From Ornithodoros turicata (taxonomy: Eukaryota; Arthropoda; Arachnida; Ixodida; Argasidae), in the NCBI RefSeq assembly GCF_037126465.1, contig NC_088206.1, forward strand, positions 52,122,841 through 52,186,840: 64,000 nucleotides of DNA, read 5' to 3'. The notes beneath the pieces are model-generated. The model was not told where the DNA came from, searched no databases, and was given only the letters and a program-made list of their open reading frames with translations. Shown here piece by piece: positions 41,702-51,472 of this stretch. Position 1 is the stretch's first letter. Each line of letters begins with the position of its first letter. Both the position numbers and the translations under genes were made by a program.

Positions 41702-42180
41702 TCCTCGTGAAAAAGGAAAGAAATGTTGCTGCTTTGTTCTACTCCTCGCACTGAAATAAATCATTTAAAATAATTGTACTGTGTGTTCTTTTTTTTCTCT
41801 TTTTTTGTAAGTACTTACGCAAGTATACTGCGTAGTTTTGACGATGATGCTTCATGGATGTGTCATTACATTACCAAATTTTCGGCCAGTTCGACGTTTC
41901 GCTCCGCTCTTATGCGTGAACGTTGTCTCAACTCGTGAAAAAGGAAAGAAATGTTGCTGCTTTTGTTCTACACTTCGCACTTAAATAAATCCTTTAAAAT
42001 AATTGTACTGTTTGTGTGTCTTTTTCTTTCTTTTTGTAAGTAGTTATGAAGTATGTAAAAAGGAAAGAAATGTTGCTGCTTGTTCTACTCCTCAAACTGA
42101 ACTAAATCCTTTGAAATAATTATACTCTGTGTTCCTTGTTTCTTCCCCTTTTTGTGAGTAGTTACGGAAGAAAATAATTG
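41702..42180. repeat. Merlin left subterminal repeats
   Basis: Two to three units built on GTGAAAAAGGAAAGAAATGT, TTTAAAATAATTGTACTGTG and GTAAGTACTTACG, one including TTCGGCCAGTTCGACGTTTC. The same blocks occur inverted at 48150-48949. Confidence 0.8.
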
Positions 42181-42199
42181 TGCTGTGTGTGTGTGTTTC

Positions 42200-43617
42200 C
42201 TTTTTGTAAGGGTTCCGGGACATTTGATCAAACGTCGTTTGGTCGAAAGCCGTTTGATCGAACGCGGGACATTTGGTCGAAAGACATTTGATCAAACACC
42301 GTTTGATCGAGACGGCAGCGGTCGTTTGATCGATTGTTTTATTCGTTCGCTTGGAGCGTTGATGTTTCACTCTGTGTAATCCGCTCGCCCATAAACACAT
42401 TCGTCATCCTAATCCACTTTTTCGCATCCAGAAAGCGATCTGATGGTGTGCTTTTTTTTTTTGCTTTTTATTTGCATTAAGTGCTGAAACTGCGTTTGCA
42501 CGAGCTTTGAAAGTAAAGTTAGATGTTTAACTCCACTCTCCTCCTCGTGGCTGATACTGCCTGAGCGCATTGCTAAAAGTACGCCCAAACATTTCATTTG
42601 CCAAAATGCTCCGCAACCTGGGACAATTTATTCCTACGCCCACGCTAACGTGAGACATGTTGTTCGCTGCATTTTTCTAACCTGAAATATGCAGAAGGTA
42701 TCAGGGCATTGGAGAATTGCTTCTTAATCTTGTCACGTTGTCTGTGTGTTCTCAGAACACACAGACAATCATACAGACTTTCCCAAATTGGAGTTCTAAT
42801 TTCTCTTCTCGCTTCCAAGACTTAAGCAACGGGGGTGGCGATGCCCTCATTCGCACATTGTGCTGTTTTCTAGACGGGCGGAAATCCCTGAACACACGGG
42901 ATGAGCGACCTGTAGCCTCTAACCATGACACCCTTCACCGCTGGAGGCTACAATGTGGAACTCGAGAGAAGCCCACAAATATGGGAGGATGAGATATGTG
43001 TACTTAAGCGTATTTTAAATATAAATACGCCTAAAACGGTATTTAAATATAAATACATTTTTCTTGTCTGTATTTAAATACGTATTTTAAATACATGTAT
43101 TTATATTTTAAATACAAAGTGTTTAAATACTGCCCATCCCTGGTGTTCTGTTTCATGAGCTATCCACATTGCCGCTCCTGTATTTTTGGAAGCATAGAAC
43201 CCCGCCGAACCATTATTTCAGCCCTCTACAACCAGGGGCCATAGGCTAAGCCCAGTGCTTGTGCATTCTTTCCGGAACCCGGTGCAGAGCAGCCTGTGGC
43301 ACTGACTGTTGTCTGAGTTAAGGGGCACAAACCCGTTTTCTTCCGACAGTACTTAAAGTAAAATCAGTTCAAGCAAATATACTTAATTAAGTACCATTTA
43401 GCTATCGAGCCTCTCTTCGGATGCGGGATCATTTTTTTCGAAACCCGCCGCTGCTGCAGTTCCCCCCCCCCTTTTGTCTGCTTCTGATTCAAGTGGACTT
43501 TGTTTCATCCATTTTTTGTGTAAATTAAGTCGTATTTATAAGATTAGTGTTGTCATACATATGTTGAAATTTTGTTTACCCTGCACGATCTAACGCTTAG
43601 AAAGAAACGAGGCACAT
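42200..43617. other. Merlin interior, non-coding, with small repeats
   Basis: At 42215-42345 there is a cluster of GTTTGATCGAA-like words. At 42739-42768 lies a palindrome (TGTCTGTGTGTTCT with its inverse around one C). At about 43000-43142 there is AT-rich TATTTAAATAC-type sequence ending CCCATCCCTG, the right end of a common hAT-type non-autonomous element (the left end was not located). No gene recognised. Confidence 0.45.
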
Positions 43618-44534
43618 CCCAGCAAACCATTAATATCCATGGCACATCCCTACAAGGTCGCGAACGTCCTGAATATCTCCGCATCCATAGGATATCTATG
43701 GGATATCGCACAATTTCATTGCGTTTTGGGCTTACTCCAGTAAACAACAGATGTCCCTGGTATGTTGGAAGGATATCGCGCTCTGGATGTTTGAATGTCC
43801 CATGACAAGCAGCCTGCAGATCCTAGGGATGTCTATGGGAGATCCAGGAAATATTTGTTTGTCCTTATAGAGACGGTAACCTGAATTAAAAACACAGTAG
43901 TTGATAGGAAGGGATGTCAGAAATGTTGTTGGGTATACTGTGGGTTGATGCAGAAACACAGGGATTGCGAAGATACATCCTCGTCACCGTTACAAATGGT
44001 TTACGCCACGCTACCCCTAACGAACGTGTGTGTAACGATTTGTATTCCAGTATATGTTCCATCCAGCTCGCAAATAGAGGTTACTGCGGGTTTTTCCAAG
44101 TGCTCCAAGTGAGGCGGGTAGGGTTCGGCACTTATGCTGGCGTGTCCCACGGTGTTGCTGTACTGCGATGAATCCTGTTAGGCTAAGGTAATGTTTTTGT
44201 TCCCAATAGTATCAAATGGGTTAAAACACACAATAAATATTATTTGGTGGAACACAGTTGCAGTGGTCTCTACGCACTCTACAAACACTAAATATCTGAT
44301 GCACAAAGTTGTTAAAAGTAAAATATGTACGATATTCGTAATCTCCCGTATATATCCAAATATCCGTGACAGACGTCGCAGGGACTTTCAGTGGATCTAC
44401 AAACATGTCAGAAATGCTAGTCGCAGGGATATCGCATGGATGTAAAACGGATCTGTGGCAAACTCCACTGGATATCCAAACGTCCCGGGCGAGATATCTC
44501 ACGGATATTTGCTGGATGTATCTGGTTTGCTGGG
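43618..44534. mobile_element. 917-bp non-autonomous TIR element with GGATATC minisatellite ends
   Basis: CCCAGCAAACCA at 43618 and TGGTTTGCTGGG ending 44534 are perfect inverted termini; AT flanks both. About 200 bp at each end is filled with GGATATC, GGATGTA and GATATCTC words, the interior is unrelated, and there is no ORF of note. Superfamily not identified. Confidence 0.6.
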
Positions 44535-45690
44535 ATCTGCAATATTGGGTATTGCCACATGAAAGGTCTTTTTCGTACTATCGAACGATAGCGTCCTCAC
44601 CATTCTGGGACGAAGAGTTACTAAGATACGCTGATTAAACTTTGTGTTGTTTTGTATATATGTGTGTGTGTGCGTGTTTCCCTGTATGCTTTAAAATTTT
44701 CCGGAAAAGTAACTACGCGCGACAGCCATGTGGTAATGACCTGTCGCAAAGTCCATACTCTTGTCTTGTCTATAATCCTAAAGATATTTCGGTTACTTTA
44801 CCGAGAAGAAGCAGCTTCAAGAAGCAGTACAAGGTTCGATTTTAAAAATGTTCTTATGTCCGCATATATTTATTACCCTCTGACAAGACGCAATAAAAAG
44901 CGCTTCGATCCATGTCTCACGGCCAAAGATCTCTAAATACGCAGTTGACATCGGAGTTGAAACCGGAAAAAGTAAAAGGAAACACTTTGTTTTCTGAGTT
45001 TGTTTGCAACAATATACGTTCAAGCAACAATGCTTACCGGTTGCAATGGGCCGAATTTGGAAAACGTTCGATGTATAACGCGCACGAGTGCATGACGCGC
45101 ACCGCAATGCTGCTACAAGTTTAATGCCACCAGCATGCACAATAAAAGAAGGCGGTGTATCATTGATGGATATGCTTTATTTGAAACACACCGATGCAAC
45201 AGAGTCGGTGTCATAGTATACTTCAGTCTTCTCTCCGCTTTCCGTTTCGCGTCACTTCTCAATCATGCCATGCGCGAAGTCCAAGAACATGAAAAACCCA
45301 ATTCAAAAACAAATGCGGCCAGTGCGTTTACAAAACTGAGCAGCGTTTTATATTCTTTGTTGGTGAGTTCAGTTCAACCAGATCTCACACACTTTTAACC
45401 GTTTATGAAGTCCAGTGCCCTTTCGCCGGTTTTGTCAACTGACCGTAAGAGATTTGTGAGAAACTCACAGCACACCCTTGAAGACGCTAGTACGGCACCG
45501 TCCTGAAAAGGAACTCTGCAGGAAAATATTTCCGCGTGTTACGCGCACCGTTAGATAACGCGCAGGACTTCTTCCGAGCACTTTTTTTGCTGTATTACGC
45601 GTGCGTTATACACCGGAAAATACGGTATATTTTTTCCTTCTTTCTTTTTAACTTACGCCCCAGTTCTTCGTATGCCGACGACTTCCTTCG
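44535..45690. other. Merlin interior, unassigned
   Basis: I see no gene or known repeat. It includes a short TG run near 44660. Confidence 0.35.
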
Positions 45691-45694
45691 TACT

Positions 45695-45890
45695 TGGTTT
45701 CTTTGTGCACAATGGTAAATGTGGGCATGTAGTCCAGACAGTATACAGGTCCAGACAGTAGGTTCCTAAAGGGGTAAGACCGTTTAGGAACCTTCCTTCA
45801 TTGCTCTCTTTTTCTTTCCCCCATTTGTATACTGTCTGGACTACATGGCGACATTGACCATTGTGCACAAGGAAACCGAATGTCTCCGGT
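45695..45890. repeat. Large imperfect hairpin upstream of Merlin transposase
   Basis: TTGGTTTCTTTGTGCACAAT and CATGTAGTCCAGACAGTATA on the left are matched by the inverse on the right (TATACTGTCTGGACTACATG, ATTGTGCACAAGGAAACC), with an inner TAGGTTCCTAAA/TTTAGGAACCT pair. The arms are about 55 bp. Confidence 0.7.
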
Positions 45891-45903
45891 GTCTTCTCAG
45901 CCG

Positions 45904-45971
45904 GAGTCTTCGACCTCTTCGGGAGGACGCTTTCTTTCAAGCGTCTTCCCGAAGAGGTCGAAGACTCCGTC
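45904..45971. repeat. 68-bp near-perfect hairpin
   Basis: CGGAGTCTTCGACCTCTTCG and its inverse CGAAGAGGTCGAAGACTCCG form 31-bp arms with one mismatch around a 6-nt loop TCTTTC. It sits 10-15 bp upstream of the transposase TATA box. Confidence 0.75.
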
Positions 45972-45982
45972 TGGGTATGCAC

Positions 45983-45988
45983 TATAAA
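45983..45988 (+). promoter_or_regulatory. TATA box of Merlin transposase
   Basis: GCACTATAAAGACCG, 81 bp upstream of the predicted ATG at 46069. Confidence 0.5.
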
Positions 45989-46068
45989 GACCGTACGTGA
46001 CCGCATATAGTGTCACTCTTGTCTTGGAACATGTTTCATCCGAAGAGTCTCGTTGCTGCTTAACTGTC

Positions 46069-47845
46069 ATGGAGATCAGCTCAGACGTGCTGCAGGATAT
46101 CGCTGCCCAAAGTAAGATAATCAGTTTCATAATTTCTTAAATGAAAAGTCGTGAAAATGGTCACTGATATTGTTGAGTGGTACTCATCTATTCCTCCCGG
46201 TTTTTATGAAATTGCATTTTTATGAAATTGCAAATTTATTTGCATTAGGTCAACCTGAGGTCATCAGATGGCTCATGGAGCAAGGTGCACTGCGTAGCGA
46301 CATGCGCTGCAGACTATGCAATCGTCCTGCGACGCTGTTCAGCCCGGCTACGGGTACGGCAAGATGGAGGTGCAGGAACCACGGCCACAACTGGGGGGAA
46401 TCTGTCTTTCATGATTCCATGTTCAGGAAGTATAAGATTCCACTGAGACTCGTCCTGAAGCTGATGCATATCTTCGCTCATGACCGGCACACGTACACGT
46501 ATTTAACCCTGGAGTGTTCGAGAACTGCCAGAAAAATAGCGGATCGGACGATCGTTCGCTGGCTGTCCTTGTGCCGATCCGTCGTATCCGTGGCCATTCA
46601 AAGACAGATTGCAGCAGAAGGTAAAATTGGTGGAAGGGGAAAGATCGTAGAAATCGACGAAAGTCTCTTCGGCAAGCGGAAGTACCACAGAGGTCGTGTC
46701 AGGAAAGGTCATTGGGTTCTGGGCATGGTAGAAAGGGAAGTCAACCCAAACACCAAGCGCAAAGGAGGCAAGCTGAGGGTTGTAGTTTGTCCTAACAACA
46801 AGCGGGACAAAGGCACCCTTATACCGCTTATCAGACGCTACATCAAGAGAGGGACAACCATAATCACGGACTGCTGGGGTGGCTACAGAAACCTCGAAAC
46901 TCTAGGTGAAAACCCTGAGCAATGGAGACGACGTGGGAGGCGGAAGTACTACACCCACAAAGTTGTCAATCACCGGGTTGAGTTCGTTACAGGACCGAAT
47001 CGTGAGGTTCATACGCAGACCATAGAGTCCACCTGGCGCGTACTTAAACGGTCGCTTCATCGTGGAGGCCCTCAAAGGAAAGACATTCAACGCTATTTGG
47101 ACGAACAGCTGTGGCGGAGGCATGTTCAGAGGATGGGACTTGACCCGTTCGTCAACTTCTTGGAGTGTGTTGGTACAGCAAAAAGTCGCGTCTTCTCGGG
47201 AACAGAGGGGCTCCGATACCAAACACGTCCCGTCTCTCGCAACCAGAACTTGGGCCATCATCCAGCACGCTCTCCACGACGACACAGTGCTGTACCTAGC
47301 CACAGGCGTACTATTACGGCTGTCATACCACGTGTGCCAACTTCCACGGCAGGCGTCGTCGGTACTACAGATATGTTTTTCATTTTCGTCGCTATTTGTT
47401 TGTTCAATTGTTCAGTAAGCAAATCTGACCGCCGGCATCTCACATCATTCCTATTTTTCAACCATCAGAGCGTGCGGGTCCTTCTCTGCCACAGACCAAC
47501 GCTGCGACTACAGCTGTAATGGTTTCTGCACACCCAGGTTCGAACGCGCAGGCAGTTCGACGGGTACAAACAGCACGAAGACATCGGATGCAGCAGGTCT
47601 CACCTTACTCGCGACCAAACGCGTCAAGCGCGGCTCCAGCTGTTACGGCGACTCTAAGCAATACAAACAACGTTCCCGTCATTGTAAGTTTGGCCACCGC
47701 ACCTTTCCCAGTGCAGGTAATGCCGACGCCCATAATTCTTTTGCATCCCGGGTTCGGATACCAACACCCACTACCCCTGGGTTTTAACGCCCCTCATGGC
47801 GGTGTGGCTTTCCCCCTGCAAAACACCAGTTTCATTGTACAGTAG
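46069..47845 (+). CDS. Merlin transposase (IS1016/ISXO2-like DDE), three exons, 510 aa
   Basis: The exons are 46069-46111, 46249-47361 and 47469-47845. Both introns have GT/AG ends and the phases agree; 1533 nt gives 510 residues plus stop. The start is MEISSDVLQDIAAQS. A zinc-ribbon-like N-terminal part follows (CRLCNRPATLFS, then WRCRNHGHNW). The DDE core shows Asp in VEIDESLFGKRKYHRGR, Asp in TIITDCWGGY and Glu in HTQTIESTWRVLKR, exactly the Merlin/IS1016 pattern. The C-terminus is Pro/Ser-rich and of low complexity, supplied by exon 3. The enzyme would act in the nucleus on the 313-bp TIRs. Exon 1 and exon 3 rest on splice-site and frame agreement only; the core exon is secure. No disabling change seen. 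Confidence 0.82.
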
Positions 47846-47888
47846 CAAGTAACAACATTAAGACATGGATGTGCCCAAGCTGCTAGTC

Positions 47889-47894
47889 AATAAA
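47889..47894 (+). terminator. Polyadenylation signal of Merlin transposase
   Basis: AATAAA 44 bases after the stop codon. Confidence 0.55.
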
Positions 47895-48149
47895 CGGACG
47901 TTTAACTACCTACTCTTTGTGGTTTGTTTCTTTTCGCTTCAATCATTATCTCCGAAGGGCAAGAGCAGCATTTTCATTACAACCGGGCGACGAACATTAC
48001 GGTGCACGGACATTTCGGTGCATGTCGGTGCGCGGACAACAGGGAAGAAAAAGAAAAAAAAAGGCGTTGGTAACTTGGCGTACTTCCGTAACTACTTACA
48101 AAAAAGAAAGAAGAAAAAGAAACAGACACAGTACAATTATTTCAAATTA

Positions 48150-48949
48150 TTTATTTCTGTAGAGGAGTAGAACAAGCAGCAACATTTCTTTACTTTTTGC
48201 ATACTTCCGTAACAACTTACGCAGGTTTAGCAGTTAATGCAAATAAATAGCAAAAAAGAAAGAGAGGCACACACAGTACAATTATTTTAAATGATTTATT
48301 TAAGTGCGAAGTGTAGAACAAAAGCAGCAACGTTTCTTTCCTTTTTCATGAGCTGAGACAATGTTCACGCATAAGAGCGGAGCGAAACGTCGAACTGGCC
48401 AAAAATTTGGTAATGTAATGACACATCCATGAAGCATAATCGTCAAAACTACGCAGTATACTTGCGTAACTACTTACAAAAAGGAAAAAAAGAAAGAAAA
48501 ACACAGTACAATTATTTTAAATGAAGAGCGGAGCGAAACGTCGAACTGGCAAAAAATTTGGTAATGTAATGACACATCCATGAAGCATAATCGTCAAAAC
48601 TACGCAGTACACTTGCATAACTACTTACAGAAAAGAAAAAAAAGAAAGAAAAACACAGTACAATTATTTTAAATGAAGAGCGGAGCGAAACGTCGAACTG
48701 GCCGAAAATTTGGTAATGTAATGACACATCCATGAAGCATAATCGTCAAAACTACGCAGTACACTTGCGTAACTACTTACAAAAAAAAAAAAAAAAAGAA
48801 GCACACAGTACAATTATCTTAAATGATTTATTTCAGTGCGAGGAGTAGAACAAAAGCAGCAACATTTCTTTCCGTTTTCATAAACGTCGAACTGGCCAAA
48901 ATAATACATCCATGAAGCATAATCGTCAAAACTACGCACTATGGTTTGC
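48150..48949. repeat. Merlin right subterminal repeats
   Basis: Four to five units in inverse orientation to those at 41702-42180, with repeated GAGCGGAGCGAAACGTCG, CATCCATGAAGCATAATCGT and GTACAATTATTTTAAATGA blocks about 125-150 bp apart. More units are present here than on the left, so copy number has changed on one side. Confidence 0.8.
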
Positions 48950-49262
48950 AATCGCCGCGTCATCGGAATTTAGGTTACCGGCCAGTCTCAAGGTCGAGGC
49001 TCAAAGTTGGAACGACCACACGTGCCCTTACCGAGCGCCAATGTAGCGCCATCTCTTACGCGAGAGCAGAGGCTTCAAGGTCGTAGCTTTACCGGAAGAA
49101 GCAGACGACAGCGGCTCACATATCCCGATCCGAGCGCTACCGATGCGCCATCTATTAGGCAAGAGCAGAGGCCGCAGCGCTCCGCCTCCCGAGTCCTCCT
49201 ATTGGCGCGCCATTTGGGGGCGGAGCCTCCCTCGCTCTTGGTCAGCAAAGTCAAGGATAGTC
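48950..49262. repeat. Merlin right TIR (313 bp)
   Basis: Inverse of 41389-41701 with the same length. Confidence 0.9.
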
Positions 49263-49270
49263 TCTTTGCA
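49263..49270. repeat. Right 8-bp TSD of Merlin element
   Basis: TCTTTGCA, identical to the left copy; Polinton sequence resumes immediately after. Confidence 0.9.
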
Positions 49271-49444
49271 ATCTTCCCACTGACTTCCCACGTCAGTATG
49301 GAATGTTAGGCGGCCGAAAACAGTTTTCCCACAATTAGTACAACCGTAGCGAAATTGAGACGCCTGCAATAGCTCCCCGAACCTCCCGTGTGCGAAACAC
49401 CCTCCCTCGCCTTCACGATAGGCACGTGATGAGCGCCACCACAC
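49271..49444 (-). pseudogene. Polinton minus-strand zinc-finger-like ORF, interrupted by Merlin
   Basis: From ATG 49444 the frame reads MWWRSSRAYREGEGGCFAHG and then YGCTNCGKTVFGRL, a CxxC pair with a treble-clef look. It runs straight into the TSD and then into Merlin TIR. Before the insertion it would have continued across 41388 for a few residues. Small Cys-rich proteins occur in Polintons; role unknown. Confidence 0.45.
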
Positions 49445-51003
49445 ACGTCACTATGTTACGCCAGTGGTGAGGACGCTCCTCATTGGACCTGGGATCATAT
49501 GATCGAGGTGAGCAACATCGCGCAGGCCGGAACGTCTGCTACCGCTTCGGAGACGCCATGCGTTCTCCGGCTACGTGATGTCCGAAATGGAGGGTTTGAA
49601 GGCTGTCCACGACACAACCACGATTTTTTGGGACCGCAGACACCACGGGAAGAATGAGTGGTGCAGCCTGAAATTAACTGCGCTTGTACAGCGAAAATCC
49701 TGTGCTTCTCGACAGTGTGCAGCCTGTCCGACAGTTTTCAGCGCGCAGTTGGTTCAGTGGGTAACAGGTGGCGCCACAATACCACCACCATTGCTTGCTT
49801 TCTGCTACTGTTAATTCTGAGATTGCACAGAAGCCACGGATATATTACTCTCACGATCGTAATCTTATTTTCTCAGGCTGCATATATGCTTTGTTTTTTC
49901 TAATAGAAAACGTGATATAAATCACATAATGAATAAAACAAGAAACAGCTGATGAACAAGAATGAACAATGAACAAGAAACAGCTCGCAATGTTCGTAGC
50001 AGACGGTTTTTCCTGTGAACGAATGAGGGGCTCTCTACCACCAACGACACCGTAGAGTGGGTGTGCTCTGCAGTTGGAGCGCTCCGGCTTGTCACCGGGG
50101 CAAGCGAACAACTTTGGACAGAAATATTTTGTGGGAATGCTTTTCACATACTGCTTTACAAGATGACAGCAGTTTTTGGCCATGTTAGATACCACTTTAA
50201 TGCTCCTTTAATAGGGAATTGGGGGGCGTCCCCCGCACCAGTCAAAATTGGGAATGGGTAAGAGAATTCATGGCCAATATGAATTCTGATTAGGCGTAAT
50301 GGGGAAGATTTGGGGGGTACATTTTAATCTGGCCTTATTCAAAATTGAACTCCTTCTTTCATTTTTCGTTAGATTATTCCAAAAAGGGGGGGAGAATTCA
50401 TGCATAACACGAATTTCATTAGAGACCATGTTGATTATACAAAATTAAGGAGTTCTTAAAGGGAGAATTATTTCAAATTGGGGTTAAATTAAAACCTTCT
50501 TTCATTTTTCGTTTGGTTGACATCGTCGACATCCTATGCGATATTGCAATGGTGTCGAACAAGACATGGCGCAGTGTGCAAAGTACAGATGCCACCAGCG
50601 CAATGAGTGGGGAGGAGGCGCCCTGGTTCTACGACGGTTGATTGAAAGCCCACGAGGGACATTCATCCTCGGGGCGAGGCGTTTCGTGGAGCAAAATGTA
50701 AGTTGACCGGTTCTGCTGTGAGAGTGTATTCTATGTATGACATTGTTTTTCAGGAACCAATAGCCGCTGTCGTCGCATATCATGCAGCACAGGAAAAGCC
50801 GTCCAGCAATCTCCCCGATAGCCCAAACTACCTTCCTGTATAGCAGTAGGTCCCCTCCTTGTACAACATTGGGCAAGAAAGACCGTGTGCGCCCTTGTGA
50901 ATCGAGTGACCGTGGAACAAAGAGCAAGCACCTATCGACCAACTTTTTTGTTTGTATTCAATAAAGATGTTTCAGTGAAAGAACACACAGAGTCTCGTCA
51001 AAG
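49445..51003. other. Polinton right interior, no gene found where polymerase would be expected
   Basis: I scanned both strands for DNA polymerase B exonuclease or palm motifs and saw none. There are only short ORFs, an A/T- and G-run-rich segment (50203-50520) and a stray AATAAA at 50959 (+). Confidence 0.45.
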
Positions 51004-51468
51004 TTATTCGGACTGTTTAATGCGTTGCATGTCGACAACCAAGCGGTATTTCAATAAATCAATGACCAAATTGGCGATGTAGACTGCTTGCAAATGTCGC
51101 TGCTTCCGCAGGGCGTGCTTAATATGAGCGATGGCACGAGCGAGAAGGTCCACGATGTCTGCAGCGATGTAGTTGAATTCTGCGTTGGACAAGCTCACAA
51201 ATTCGCTCATTAGTCCCAGGGGTCCGTCAGGAACCGTCATGCAGATGTTCTTGTAACGGGCGTAGATCTGACGCACTATCTCCTGCAGCGGCCCCGGCGA
51301 GATCTCTCCTATATTGCCAAAGCCTACCATGTCTATCACGTAGCGAAAAGCAGTGATGACGAGTTCGTTGCGGGGACTTTCGCTGTTGAAACATTCCTTC
51401 TCCACTTCTTCCCAAGAAGCGTGGGTGCGGGAACAATTTTGTAGCGAGTGGTAGCTGAACGTCTTCAC
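51004..51468 (-). CDS. Polinton rightmost hypothetical protein, about 154 aa, no ATG at its start
   Basis: The minus-strand frame is open for 154 codons ending at 51004. It contains helices EEVEKECFNSESPRNELVI, FGNIGEISPGPLQEIVRQIY, and EFNYIAADIVDLLARAIAHI. It begins just inside the right TIR promoter, mirroring the leftmost gene. The upstream codon of the open frame is GTG and I find no in-frame ATG before residue 48, so the start has probably been mutated or translation begins downstream. Family not recognised. Confidence 0.5.
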   Translation of the reverse strand: MKTFSYHSLQNCSRTHASWEEVEKECFNSESPRNELVITAFRYVIDMVGFGNIGEISPGPLQEIVRQIYARYKNICMTVPDGPLGLMSEFVSLSNAEFNYIAADIVDLLARAIAHIKHALRKQRHLQAVYIANLVIDLLKYRLVVDMQRIKQSE

Positions 51469-51472
51469 GTAG

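Larger units (their letters stand above)
41389..49262. mobile_element. Merlin-superfamily DNA transposon, 7.9 kb, nested in the Polinton
   Basis: The ends GACTATCCTTGACTTTGCTG and the inverse bound 313-bp TIRs of high identity. A perfect 8-bp TSD, TCTTTGCA, matches the 8-9 bp typical of Merlin. One gene inside encodes an IS1016/ISXO2-type DDE transposase. The length is well above usual Merlin size; the extra DNA is subterminal tandem repeats and smaller nested elements. It is younger than the Polinton copy it interrupts. Confidence 0.9.

Noticed and set aside
49007..49309. 100-codon ORF matching one at 41375-41644
   Set aside because: It is the Merlin TIR read in both places; apparent conservation is TIR identity.
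49940..50000. CTGATGA followed by GAAAC, suggesting another hammerhead
   Set aside because: It is a small GAACAAGAAACAGCT-type repeat; there is no pairing for stem II or stem I and no GTC in place.
50502..50942. 146-codon minus-strand ORF in the Polinton
   Set aside because: Low-complexity basic/Cys composition, no Polinton family resemblance and competing frames of similar quality.
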